Assembly (NCBI GenBank): GCA_030849075.1
Contig: JASAOO010003227.1
Span: 1-30,329, forward strand
Reading direction: 5' to 3'
DNA: 30,329 nt
Source of the DNA: Zelonia costaricensis
Lineage: Eukaryota > Euglenozoa > Kinetoplastea > Trypanosomatida > Trypanosomatidae
Positions 8,847 to 20,185 of this stretch are shown piece after piece. Within the stretch, counting starts at the first letter, position 1, and each line of letters begins with the position of its first letter. The notes beneath the pieces were generated by a model that was not told the origin of the DNA, made no database searches, and was given only the letters and a program-made list of their open reading frames with translations. The translations under genes were made by a program, and so were the position numbers.

Positions 8847-9390
8847 GCGCACGTGGGGGTGAGGTGAAGATTGACAATGGGGCGAGCGGTGCTGTATGAC
8901 AGGCGAGACGAGATGCCAACTTCAAAGAAAAACACGTAGCTCAGTGCGCGGCAGCCGCACTGCCCTGGAGAAAGGGGGAGAGAAGGGGGGGGGGTCATGC
9001 GGTGGTTTCACATGGAGCAGGCGAGTCGGAGAAGAAAGGGGAAGGGAGGGAGACTCGCTAGGGGCGAAGCAGGACGCGTCGACGCACAAGCCGCGGCTGC
9101 GGCGGCGACGGCATCTGGAGCACCAAGCAACAACCCTGGGTGTCTGCGCGCAGGTTCGCGTCCTCTCTACACTCGTAGCGCAGAAGGCACGTGCATCCTC
9201 ACGATGATTCGTTTTGTTTGTGTTACCAGGCGCTCCTGTGCGTCGTGACAGCGCTGCGGTGCAGGCAACGTGCGGGGGGGGGGGGAACAAACTAAACATG
9301 TGTGGGAGCGAGAAGAGGGAGAGGGCCGACACGAACCGGGAAAGGAGGTGCTGCGGCGCGGCCCTGGTAGAGCGCACTCTGTATGCACTT
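8847..9390. other. Spacer between giant membrane protein and RasGEF genes
   Basis: The 544 bases contain the 3' UTR of the large membrane-protein gene and the RasGEF 5' UTR. Two G homopolymers (8985-8994 and 9274-9285) and purine-rich plus-strand stretches (8971-8994, 9031-9055) are present. No gene is visible. Confidence 0.7.
8965..8996 (-). promoter_or_regulatory. Candidate trans-splice acceptor for the RasGEF gene
   Basis: The minus strand reads a C10 run, then TTCTCTCCCCCTTTCTCCAG, with the first AG at 8966-8965. A near-uninterrupted pyrimidine tract running straight into CAG is the expected acceptor layout. The resulting 5' UTR is about 118 bases to the ATG at 8846. Confidence 0.55.
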
Positions 9391-9860
9391 CTACGGCTTG
9401 CGGCCCCGCTTCCCCGTGCTGGGCTCCTGCACCTCTACGCTCGACGGCGTCGCCCCTCCACGGGGCACCGCGCTGCTCGCTGCTGCCTGCGACGGCGCGG
9501 CGGACATCCGCGTGTCTTCGGCACCCGTGCGCTGGCGGTGAGCGCGGCGGCGCGTCGGCAACGCCGCTGCCGTGGTGTAGTGACGCTGGGGTCGCTGTGA
9601 GACGGCGCGAAACACTGGCAGCGGCGGAGCTGTGGCGTTGCCCCGCCCGGAGCCCTCCACCACGGCGGCCGCATCCGACGCGCCGTACCCTCGACTGTGG
9701 CCGCGGCCGCTCGCGGAAGTCGCGCGCCGCGAAGGCACTCCCGTGCCACCGCCGGCTGCGGCGGGACCGAAGTCGGCGGCACCGTGTGGAGTGGCGACGC
9801 TTGTGTGCTGCGGCGATGGCGTGGACGCGTGGGTTTGCTGCGAAGGCGGCGCACACCCCA

Positions 9861-9892
<32 letters not shown>

Positions 9893-12800
9893 AGCAACGT
9901 GGCAGTCACACCGATCTGCTGCAACAGCGATGCGGCATCGGTGAGGCTGCCAAGGTCCAGCTCTGGCAGCGCGTTCTGCACGTCCACCGCGTTGAAGAGG
10001 CGCAGCTGCGCGTCCATGTCCGCCTGCAGCGCAGCCATGAGTGACGTCACCTCGTCACTACTCGTCCCGAACTGCGTGGGCTCGAGGCTGGTGCTACCCG
10101 GGACGACGGTGCGGGTGAGAGCCCGAGTGAGAGGCAGCGGGGGCACTGCGAGGGGGTCGAAAGAGGAGGCGAGATCGAGGTCGAGGCCGCCGCCGCCGTA
10201 GTGGTCGATCAGCGCAGCGGCGTCGGTCGCGTGTTGCTGGCCGCGAGAGCCAGCCGGCGCGCTAGGGCTGCGGCCTCCGCCACTACCGCCACCCGACCCG
10301 GCCTCCACGCCAGCCGTGCTGACGGTTGTGGGGTCGGGGCCGCTGCCAGGGCGGGCGGCCGCGGCACGGCTCTTCTCCACCAGCGCCGCCAACACCGTCT
10401 GCACGCGCGACGCGTTTTCCGCCTCGAGGCTGCGAATGCTCAGCACAAGTGAATCGCTGCGGCGCAGCGTGGTCGGCGCGGCCGGGGGCGGCACCCCCGC
10501 AAACGCATCGGACCAAGCGGACGGCGGCGTCGCAGTGGCGCCAGCGGAGGCGAGTGCGGCTGCCGCGCCTGCTAACGCCGCGGGGAGCGGGTGTGCCGCT
10601 GCCACAGCCGTTCCACGAGCTCCGGTGAGCGGCCCTGGAGCAGTGGACGCGGTCGCGGCAGGTGCTGCTGTCGGATGCCGCTCCCCGTCCCTCATCGGAC
10701 TGGCTCGGCCATCCCTGTCTGCGTGCGTCTCTCCGGCGACGGAGTTTCTTTTACTTGGCGTGGCACCCGGGCCTGCTGTCGGTGAGAGTGCGGTCTCCGC
10801 CGCTGTGGGGGCCGCTGGCTTCACCGCGTCGGCGGCCGCGTCGATCTTCTTCTCCGTAGCCAGCGCGTCCCCGCCTGTGCGAGGGCTGGGTGTCACCCAG
10901 AACTCATTGCCATCCACAGGCTCGCACAACGCCGCGCCAGCTGGGTACACCGCCGCCACGGCCGCCTTCGTCTCCGTCTCCGTCCCCGTCTCCGCGGTGG
11001 CGGGCTCGATGAGGGACAGCAAGTCCAAGTGCGCCGACGGCTGCTCTCCCTCGCTCTCGCCGGGCGACACGACGACCGCCGTCGACGCGTCTCGCTGCCG
11101 CCGGCTTCTGGGGCCGAGACTGCGGAATCCAGCCGACATGCGCGCCGCACGACGCCGGCGATAGCCCGACCCTGCGCGTTGCTCACGCGTCGCCGTGGTG
11201 TCCGACACGACCGACGGCGCCAGCGTCAATCGCGAGATCGTGTCGGAGAGGTCGAGCTCGGGGTAGGACGGAAAGTTTGTCAGCGCCTCCGGCCGCGTCG
11301 TCGCGCTCGTCTGGGAGTCGCTCAGCGAGTAGTCCGAGGTCGGTGCGGCGCCGCGGCGGTTGCCACGGCGGCGCCGGTGCGGCGTCGAGAAGGCGCTCGC
11401 TCCGCCGTTCCCGCCGCTTGCGAAGCTCGTGCGGGGTGTCGAGTTGCGCGAAAGGTGCGGCGACTCCGTGCTCCGCTCCTCCACCGCGTCGGGGAGGCTC
11501 GAGAACGAGAGCGGGTCGTCGTCGTCAGCCTCGACGTCGGCCCCCGAACCGGTGACACCACCGCCGCCACCCACGTCCTCCTCGCCCAAAGCCGGCATAC
11601 GTGAGAGCGCGTCGAGCTTCTGCGCCACCAGCAGACCGCGGTCGCAGGCTTGGAGGTACAGCTCGACGACGCGGCCCACCTCGCGGTAGCGCTGCATGAG
11701 CGCCTGGAGTGCGGCCCGCTCAGCTCCTTCGCGGCGCTCCGCAAGGGGTCGGATGTTGCGCACGTGGTCCAGGTGCAGGATGAGCTGTTGCAGCGAGACC
11801 AAGAAGAAGATGGCGAGGGCAAGAATGATACCAAGGCACACCAGCGCCGCCAGACCGCTCTGCGCCCGGTCCGAGATGTTGCTGCCCGAGAGCAGGAGGT
11901 AGGCGAGCAGCAGCAGGAGGTTGCTGACGACGAACATGATGACACGCGCGGCGGTGATCAGCCTGCGCAGGGCGACGGAGAAAACCCCAATGCGCACCTC
12001 GAAGAAGTGGCCTTCCGCACGCCACACGCTGTTCACAATGAGGGAGGCGCCGAAGACGCCGATAAGCACGCCCACCTGCAGCAGCGGTGCCCGCGCCACG
12101 GCGACGGCGATGGTGGAGACGAACTTCGTGATGATGTCGCTCAGCGAGACGAGCAAGTCGAAGCTGGTGTCGCCGAAGGACATCACTGGCAGCGCCGCGT
12201 GCGCGACGTCCTTGCCGTAGCGCTGCTTCAGAAACATCGCGACCGCGCCAAAGCCGAGCGGCACCGCGACGCCGTACACGGCAATCGCCGCGATGCCGAG
12301 CTTGCGCATCGCCGCGTACTCGTCTGTGCTGCAGAGCACCGGCGCGCCGTTGTAGGGAATGGCGTTGGCCTTGTCGAAGGAGTGGGTTGGGTCTCCCAGT
12401 GAGACGCACCGCTGCCACAGCAGGGCCTGCAGGAGCAGGTTAAGGTACAGGCAGATCATGGTCACCGATGCCGCGCTGAGGAGGAGCGCGATCCAGCTGG
12501 TGCGGAAGTGCTGAACGGCCATGGCGCGGTACGCAGCAACCATGCCCACACGCCGCCACCGGAGCAGCATCGCAGGGCTCTCGCCGGTGTGGCAGTTTTC
12601 GGCCCCCTGCTGCGCAACCTCGCCGACGGCGCCGGCCGCCTCGCGCCTGCCGTCTGGCGACCCGCTGCCGCTCTTCGTCGACGGCAACATCGCCTCACGC
12701 CGCGCCGCCCCAGGCGGGGGCAGACACGCAGCCACGTCGAGAGCGCACCCCGTCCACTGAAGCACCTGTGCCCGTGTTGGGAGCTCAATGGACATGTTGC

Positions 12801-15800
12801 TGACGGCCTCGAAGAGCATCGCGTCAGCGGCCTGCATCGCAGCGGCCACGACGCGCTCCTGCGGCGCCCCCGGCAGCCGCGCCGACAGCTCGGCAACCGC
12901 CCTCACCGTGCGCCGGCCAAACGCGCGGAGGACAAAGGCCTCCATGTCATCCGAGGTGCCGTCCACCGACGTGGACGCCATCGAGGCCGCCGCTGCCGAG
13001 TCGGCGCAGATGGCGCTGCCCATGAGCAGCGAGGCCTGCAGCGCCGCCACGTGCGCCGGCAGGCTCGACGCGAGCGGTGTCGAGGGCGCCGCGTCGCCTC
13101 CGTTGACAGTCCACTCGCCAGACGGCGTGTGCCCTGCCCCGGGCGAGGAGGAGGAGTGCAGGCCGCGCACGTCGTTCGCGGAGTTGGTGCTTGGGCGAGT
13201 GTCGCAGCCGCTGCTCGGCTCCCACAGCTCCCGTGCCACGGTGTGGCGCAGCACGTGGAAGCGCTCCTGCTTGCGGTGCAGCAGGGCGGTGAGGACGACG
13301 GCGCACATGCTGGCTGGGCTGATGCGGTGCAGTCGCAGAAGTCGCAGCCACAGCCCCGCCAGCAGCGTGACAAGTGGGATGAGCAGGAGCGGGGTGCAGC
13401 AGAGAAAGACGAGGAAGCCGGACGGCCGCAGGTAGCAGCTCATCAAGCTCTCCATGAAGTCCGCGGTGGCCCTGAGGCCGCTGAAGAAGACGTTCAACGT
13501 GTTCGGCCACTCGAGCGTCGTGAAGGAGAAGAGCGACAGCACCTGCACCGACAGCAGCAGCGTGCGGGCCGCGACGACCAGCAGCGGCGAGGGTGGAATC
13601 AGGGCCAGTCCCACCACAATCGACGTCAGCCCGGCCAGCGCCGCGACGGCGACAAGGACGATGACAGAAACCTGCACTCCGTGTGGCTGGCACTTGCGGC
13701 AGACGCGGCCCATCGTGTGGTACCCCTCGGCGCACGTGCCACACAGCAGCCCCTCGTAGCCTGGATTGCATTGGCTGTCATTCGCACACGCCTCGAACGC
13801 GCCGTGGCCGAGGCGGCAGGAGACAAAGGTTACGCTCGTCGCGTTGGCGCGCCAGTAGCCGTTCTCCGCCACGACCTTGCTCGTGCCGTTGCACACCCCG
13901 TGCACCGGGCACGGGTCGCAGTCGATTCGCGGCTCCGCCGCGCCACCGCCGTTGCTGCCGTCGCTGTCGGAGGAAGCAGCGGCGGGGTGCAGCACGCTGC
14001 GGCGGCCCGGCTCGCACCCGAGCATCTTGATCGGACCGGACCACGTCTGCGGCTCGGGGAGGTCGGCTGACACCGTGAAGTAGTACCGCATGTTGAAGGC
14101 GGTGACTGGCATGGAGAGGTTTGTGACGTAGAACAGGTTCTGAATGGGCGCCCCCGCCGTCCAGGCGGGACCGTACGGGGCGGCATTGGAGCTGTGGCCC
14201 TCGCCAAGGCTGCCATCGGCGTCTTGTGGCTCCGCGTAGAGTTGCACGGTGACGTCGCCAGGCAGTGTCGTAGAGCTGATGGAGCGGAAGACATTGAGGC
14301 ACTCGTCTCGCACCCCGATGATGGGCTGGCGGCTCAGCAGCGGCCAGTCGGGGTGGTACGTCGTCGATGGCTCCTGCACGAGGGTCAGCGCTTGCGGGCG
14401 CCCCTCCACGACCAGCAGCTTCATGCAACCCTGGTCAAATTCGCTCAGGGTCGCGTTGCTCGACGCGTTCACTACGACAACACACAACGTTGTGACCCCG
14501 ACAGGCGGACAACTAAACCACAATCCCGCGAACGAAGCTGTGCCATTGTCGTCGAAGGGGACCTCGACTGCGCCGGTCAGCGCAGCGGACACACCCTCGA
14601 CGAGGGGATCGCTGGAGGAGGAGTCGAGCGCGGCGCTCTTAGGGTCCAGCTGAACTCCGTCCGACTCCACGCGAATAAAGGCTAGCAGTGTTCCCTCGCT
14701 GCCGGCCGGCACGGGCACGCGGTGGCTCACGTTGTCAAGCAAAAAGGCGCTCATCATCGGCACTAGTGTCTTGGCGCCTGACACGACCGTGGGCATCGTC
14801 GCTACGACTCCTGTGAGGATGCTAGGCATTGCTGGCATACCCTCGCTGCTCCAAGTCGCGGTGCTCCTGCCGCTGCCCCCAGCCGCATCCGCGATTGCCA
14901 CATCTGGCCGCACCTCGAGCTCGACGGCCACCGCGCTGCCGAGCGACGCAAACGGCGCGCCGAGTGTGGTGAACACCGTCCCATCGTTGGAGAGGCTGAT
15001 GTAGGACGGCGGGGGCAGCATTGGGAGCTCCTCGAAGGAGCAAGACACCGTCGTCACGTTCCTGAAGAAGGCCGGAACGGTGACGTTTGCCGCTGCGGGC
15101 GCGCTGGGGGACCAGAAGCGGCACACCGTGCTGGGACCTGTGTGCCACGTCATGATGGCGGCCATGAAGCCGGTGCCGTTGACCAGCACGGTGGCGTTGG
15201 TGCCGCTCTGCGCGTACGGGGCCCCGGTCTCCTCGAGGACCGCCCGATCCACGAAGGGCGAGGTCATCTGCACCAGCGTTATGGTCGCTGACGAGAGCAC
15301 GGAGTTGCGCGGCGACGTGGACGGCACGGCCCACGGCACGGTCTCATAGCTCATCTGCAGGCCAAGCGGGTAGCTGGCGCAGCTCGTCTCTGACAGCGGA
15401 GGTGCGTTGCACATCGCCAAGCTCGCGTTGACGACGTCTGCACTCACCACATCGTTGAGGGAACCGGCGAAGACGCAGCGCATGCCAGGCACCATGCCGT
15501 AGCCAGTGAGCGTGAGCCGTGAGCCGCCCGCTGCGTTAACGACCCGCGGCGTTGCCGAGTTCAATCCGAACGCCGGGTACGTCAGGAGGGTGACGGCCCC
15601 GTTCAGCTGGCGCAGTGCAAGGTGCACTAGCCGAGTTCCGTTGGCGAGCGTCAGGCGCGCAATGGCCTCGCCGGGGGAGCCTTGCGCTTCAAGGGCGGTG
15701 GAACCGCTCCGGAGCACGTCAGCCACCCAGGACACCTGCGAGGTGGCCACCGTGCCGCCCGCCGATAACCACCACTCCAACGAAACCTGAAGCATGATAA

Positions 15801-17424
15801 CCTTCGCCACCGTGGCGCCGGTGGGATCCTGGCAACTCAAGGACACCAGCACGCTGGACGGGGCGTAGTCGTCCGCAACCAGCCCGGAGATGTTACAGAT
15901 CTGATCCACGAGAACAAAGAGTGCGATGTTTTCGCCATCGTCTCCCTCCGTTGACGACGCTGTTGAACTGGTTGAGGTGGGGCTGCTGGGGCTGTCGTCC
16001 GCCGCTCCCATGGTACACTTAGTGTGAACCCGAATCGGGGCAAGGTACGTGGAGGGCTTCTGCTGCCCTACAAAGACGACGAAAAGGCCGCCGCGTGAGT
16101 GCGTTAGCGCGACAGGGACGCAGTCGGGGCAAATCGCCTGCACTGCCGCCCTATAGCACCGCGCGAGCTGCTCTACTGGCCGCACCGTCGCGTTCGGTGG
16201 CGGCAGCGTCGCTGCTCCGTCGGCAAACTCCTTCCCGTCTGTAAGGTTCTCGGACGAAGCCTTCACCGAAGACTGCGTCGTGCTCGAGGCGGCACTTGTG
16301 GTCATGACTGTCGTCGCAAGATGTACGATTAAGACAGGGTCGACGTTGCCCAGTACCGAGTCCACGGTGAGGCCAACAATGTCCCACGCATCCGCCAGCT
16401 GCGCGTGCGACGGCGGCGCCGCGCCCGGGCCTCCGCTCGACGCAAAGCCAATGGCAAACAGCATCGGCTCACTTCCGTCACCCCCATCGCCGGCGACCGT
16501 GCATGTTAAGGCCAGAAACGTGTCGAGCCCTTCCACACGCACCGTCCGCGTCGCCATGTAGGGGCTCGCGAGGTGGTGTACGACGAGGTAGCCCTGCCAG
16601 TACGGTGTCACGATGCTCGCGACCGCCGTCACGAGGTCGCGCCGAAGCAGCGTGCTGGGGCCGACCGACACCGCTTGCTCCGTCGTGGCCGACGACGACG
16701 ACAATGACGACAGTCTGGCTGAGAAGCTTGCTGATGCGGATGCCGCGGCTGCGGCCTGGTCGGCTGCCGACTCCGGCAGCGGCACCGTTCGCAGCAGAGT
16801 GCGCAGGTAGCGGTGCACGACCGCGTAGTGCATGCGAGAGGCGCCGGCGTTGACAGCGCTGCTGCGCTGACTGGTGCTTCCGTTCACCACGGAGAGGTAC
16901 AGCTCGTAGCGGTTCGCGAACAAGCAACCGGTGGCCCACCCGTCCAGCACGATCTGGCCCACCTGAGTGAAGGAGTAAGTGCTTGACATGTTTGTCGCAA
17001 CGCTGTCGCCAGCCACGACGAGGAGCTCCGTTGAGGACTGCTTGTACGCATGCCTCCCAATCTCATTATCGGGGTACGAAGCCAGGGCCTCCTTCGCGTT
17101 TATCTGAAAGACGCTGATGACGTCGGCGCCGATGTAGGCGGTACGTTGAACCGTGTCGACGCAGTAGATGCCGTTCAGGGAGACGCCTGGAACGGTGCCG
17201 TCGCCGTAGAAGGGAAGAGATGCGTTGGTCGCGTTGGGCGGCGCAGTCGACGACACGCTGGCGGCCTTGCTCTGCGAGTCCCACGGGTCTGCCGAGGTGA
17301 CGTGGTCACCCCCAGCGGTCTGCAGGACACCCGCGCACGCTAACAGGCCGCTAAGAAGGTAGCACAGGACGCACAGCAGCATCACTGCCCGGGCGCACGA
17401 GGCCCGCCGTTGTCTCGGCTTCAT
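9391..17424 (-). CDS. Giant multi-pass surface protein with IPT/TIG and Cys-rich ectodomain
   Basis: About 2,677 residues from the ATG at 17424; the open frame continues upstream only to a TTG at 17529, which precedes a strong splice acceptor, and a signal peptide starts at this ATG (basic MKPRQRR, then a Leu/Val/Cys core). The ectodomain (to about 1250) has many N-x-S/T sites. It may begin with a beta-propeller-like region, and has IPT/TIG-like stretches at about 618-676 (GGSRLTLTGYGMVPG) and 728-801. A Cys-rich module at 1135-1248 carries CDPCPVHGVCNG, NGYW and GYEGLLCGTCAEGYH. About eight membrane helices follow (1251-1888), with a long loop between the third and fourth, then a roughly 790-residue Ser/Ala/Gly-rich cytoplasmic tail. 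Cys-rich-then-multi-TM layouts occur in large protist surface proteins and resemble receptor- or channel-like proteins. I recognise no catalytic site; receptor, adhesin or channel are all open. Confidence 0.85.
9861..9891 (-). repeat. Perfect GCC trinucleotide run encoding poly-Gly
   Basis: A 31-base run of GCC/CGC on the plus strand encodes ten glycines in the cytoplasmic tail of the giant membrane protein. It is in frame and in a disordered region, so length change in multiples of three would be tolerated. Confidence 0.9.
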
Positions 17425-18808
17425 GGGGAATCGAGAGGAAGGGGATGCGTCGAGCCTGAGAGCACTCTCCGTCGACACCGCACAAGCGGCGACAGGACAG
17501 GTGAGTAGTGGCGCCGCCGCCACCTGCAATCACCAGCCGCAAAGCAACCACAAGAGAAACAGCAAAAAAAAAAAAACGCACGCAGCAGGCGAACCAAAAG
17601 AAGATGGCGAGCGTTGATGCGAGGAGGGTGACGAAAGGGTAGGGGGCGAAGGGGGGAGGGGAGGGGCTGCAGTGCGTACAGGGCCTCGGCAACACACGAG
17701 GACTGCACCAGCGTGTGTGTGGAGAGAGGAGGGGGGGAGGGGGCTAGCTCGCCACAAGAAAGCGTGTGCGGCAAGAGAAAAAGGCTCTAGTTGTATGTCG
17801 GAATCGTTGCGTGTCTTTTGGTTTGTTCCCTCGTAATTTGGGCGAAGCACGTCGGCGTGGGCGTAGAAAGAGAGAAACAACAAAGGGCAGAGGAGACGTG
17901 GGTGTGCAGCAGGTAGGTGCGTGTGTACACAACGCATCGGGAGGAGGAGGAGACACGAGCGGCCGATCAAGAGGGGGAGGAGGTTACGGCCTGTAGCGCG
18001 GTGTGCGTGAGAGCACAAGGAAAGGAAGAAAGAAAAAAAACGTGGCGAGGTGGAATGCACACGAACGCGACACACAGCGACGTTGCGGAAGCGCTGTGGT
18101 ATGAGCAGACGTGGCGCTGCGGTCAAGCAACAACAAACTACGGTGCAGGAGGGGGGGGGGGGGGCGAGGACAACAGGACGGGGAATGGGAGACATGGAAG
18201 TGGAAGCGCCACATGGAAGGGGTGCACCGGCTTCCTCTCGCCCCTTCCCCCCCCTTGTGACAAAGTTCCGCAGAGCCGCACGGTGCCAGGCACCGGCTGT
18301 GCTGCGCCACTGCAAAGTCGATGCAGCGTCTCAGCGAGGTGTAAGGGACAGCGGGTTGATGTGTGGCACAGAGCCAGCACTCGAAAGGACGCGGTGAAAA
18401 GGCAGAAGTCGACCTCCACCACCACCGCCGTCACTCCTACTCGAGGGCAACGCACCTCTGCATGTCGCACGTCTGCTGCTGCTCATCACGCACCTCTGCT
18501 TGTTGCTTTTGTGTGTTGTGGGTTTATTGGTTTCCCGGCGTGTCTTCCGGTGGTGCACGCGGCCCCTGCAAGGGTTGTGGGAGCGAGTGGTTTGGAGAGT
18601 GGCGGGGGGGGGGGGGAAGCGCTCACAGCCGCGGCATGCAGAGGAGGCCTCGGCTGCGCCAAGGTGTCTTGCATAACGCAAAAGACGGAAAGGGGCGTGT
18701 GACCAGTGCAGCTCCCTCTCTCCTTCGTTGCAAGCGGAAACACGTCAGGCTCGACCGAAAGAAGGCTGCTAGCGCGCTTGCGAAAACGCACTTGTGGTGA
18801 CGCGTCTC
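17425..18808. other. Spacer between UBA4 and giant membrane protein genes
   Basis: These 1,384 bases should hold the UBA4 3' UTR and the 5' UTR of the giant protein. They contain G runs at 18151-18164 and 18604-18616, a 13-base A run at 17564-17576 and several purine-rich plus-strand blocks. Open frames of 60-261 residues on both strands are mutually overlapping, low in complexity and without domains. No RNA gene was recognised. Confidence 0.7.
17524..17580 (-). promoter_or_regulatory. Strong trans-splice acceptor candidate for the giant membrane protein
   Basis: The minus strand has a 13-base T run (17576-17564), then GCTGTTTCTCTTGTGG and further T/G-rich sequence without an AG until GATTGCAG, with the AG at 17525-17524. 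The 5' UTR to the ATG at 17424 would be about 99 bases. Because the AG lies inside the second codon after the upstream TTG, this acceptor excludes the longer reading frame. Confidence 0.6.
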
Positions 18809-20185
18809 TCAGTAGAAGGGAAACTCGCGGCTCACCTCGCGATGGTACGCGTTCAAGCCTCCCTGGACGTTCACGAACGCGAACCGCATGACTCGTGCAA
18901 CAGCATCCACGGCCTCGCCGCGTGCTGCGGCCTCCGTCAGAGCGGTCTCGATCAAGTCCACGGCCTTGACCGAATTGATGCCGCGTCGGCACACAACGTA
19001 GACCGACACGCGTGGCAGCACAGAGGACGCCGCATCGGTGAAGACGCTGCTCTCCAGGAGGTCGGCCAGCTTGGGCAGCAGAGTGCCGGCCCGCTGCCAT
19101 TGCTGCAGCCGCTGGAAGGGGACGTGCGTAGAGTGCGGCAGGTGGGCCATGTCGAACTGCAGCTGCACCCGCACGTCGAGGGTGATGCAGCGAGGGGCGA
19201 GCCCGTCAGCACTCGCATCTGCGCCAGCCTTTGCATTGGCAGCGTAAATCGAGGCGCTGCACGAGGCCCGAGGGGACGTTGTCGACGCGGGTGCCGCGCA
19301 CGACACCGGCGCGTACTCGGGTCGCACCTCCGCGGCAAGCTGCGCCAGCGGTGTGCCGTCGGCCAGCGCAGCAGGGCTGCAGGCCTGGCAATTGGGCTGG
19401 CGGGCGCGCAGCTTTACCACACGCGATGTGAGCCGCAGGCCGTTGAAGAGGAAGAGACGCCCCGACAGCGTCTCCCCAACGCCGGTGATGACCTTGAGCA
19501 CTTCCAGCGCTTGCAGGCACCCGATCATGCCCGGCAGTGGTCCAACGACGCCGCTCTCGTTGCAGCTGCCCACCGCCTCTCGCGGAGGCGGTTGCGGAAA
19601 CAGGCAGCGGTAGCACGGGCCGCCGCGGAAGCCATACACGGAGAGCTGCCCGTCCCACCCCATCGCGCTGCCGCTCACAAGCGGCCTTCCGCAGCGCATG
19701 GCCGCGTCGTTGATCAGGTAGCGCGCCGCCACGTTGTCCGTCCCGTCGACCACGACATCGGCGTCCGCGATCAGCGCCTCTGCATTGGCTGGGCAGAGCG
19801 CCGTGACGCACGCGGTCACGCAGGCGGCGGGGAAGAGGCGCCGGCACGCGTCTCTCGCGCTCTTGGCCTTCGGCTCGCCAACCGCCGCCGTCGTGTGTAT
19901 GACCTGGCGGTGCAAGTTCGACACTTCGACGTCGTCGTGGTCGACAACCGTGAGCCGTCCGACGCCGGCAGCAGCGAGGTAGAGCAGGATGGTGCTGCCC
20001 AGACCCCCCGCGCCGACGCAGACGACGTGCGCCTGCCGGATCTGCGCCATGTGCGCGGCGCCGATCTCCTCCACGAGCATTTGCCGCCCAAAGCGCTCCA
20101 CATCGTCCTTCGTCAGCGTCGGCGCGACGGAAGCGAAGGCGGGCGATGGCGGCGGTGGTGATGGCGGTGAAGTTGGCGAGCTCAT
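18809..20185 (-). CDS. UBA4: UBA4/MOCS3-type E1-like sulfurtransferase
   Basis: 458 residues from the ATG at 20185; the frame extends upstream only to a TTG. After a Pro/Ser-rich leader of about 20 residues, a ThiF/MoeB-like adenylation domain contains RFGRQM, the ATP loop GAGGLGS (58-64), the VDHDDVEVSNLHRQ strand, PKAKSAR and DGTDN. Two zinc-binding CxxC pairs, CYRC (about 190) and CQAC (about 268), and the GSCNESGVVGPLPG segment are present. A C-terminal rhodanese domain (about 335-457) has LDVRVQLQFDMAHLP, the catalytic-loop cysteine in VCRRGINS (about 398), and the family's typical FP-Y end. UBA4 adenylates the C terminus of the ubiquitin-like protein URM1 and makes its thiocarboxylate, which supplies sulfur for thiolation of U34 in tRNA and for protein urmylation. 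In some eukaryotes it also serves molybdopterin synthase. All key residues look intact; cytosolic, no targeting signal seen. Confidence 0.93.
   Translation of the reverse strand: MSSPTSPPSPPPPSPAFASVAPTLTKDDVERFGRQMLVEEIGAAHMAQIRQAHVVCVGAGGLGSTILLYLAAAGVGRLTVVDHDDVEVSNLHRQVIHTTAAVGEPKAKSARDACRRLFPAACVTACVTALCPANAEALIADADVVVDGTDNVAARYLINDAAMRCGRPLVSGSAMGWDGQLSVYGFRGGPCYRCLFPQPPPREAVGSCNESGVVGPLPGMIGCLQALEVLKVITGVGETLSGRLFLFNGLRLTSRVVKLRARQPNCQACSPAALADGTPLAQLAAEVRPEYAPVSCAAPASTTSPRASCSASIYAANAKAGADASADGLAPRCITLDVRVQLQFDMAHLPHSTHVPFQRLQQWQRAGTLLPKLADLLESSVFTDAASSVLPRVSVYVVCRRGINSVKAVDLIETALTEAAARGEAVDAVARVMRFAFVNVQGGLNAYHREVSREFPFY

Noticed and set aside
9391..9411. AT-hook-like GKRGRKP at the C terminus of the giant membrane protein
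   Set aside because: A single short basic motif at the end of a cytoplasmic tail is weak evidence for DNA binding; it may just be a basic tail.
12508..14070. 520-residue plus-strand open frame opposite the giant membrane protein
   Set aside because: Arg/His/Gln-rich translation without domains, antisense to well-formed membrane helices and the Cys-rich module on the minus strand.
17425..17529. 35-residue N-terminal extension of the giant protein from a TTG
   Set aside because: Non-ATG start, lies across a strong splice acceptor at 17525-17524, and would bury the signal peptide.
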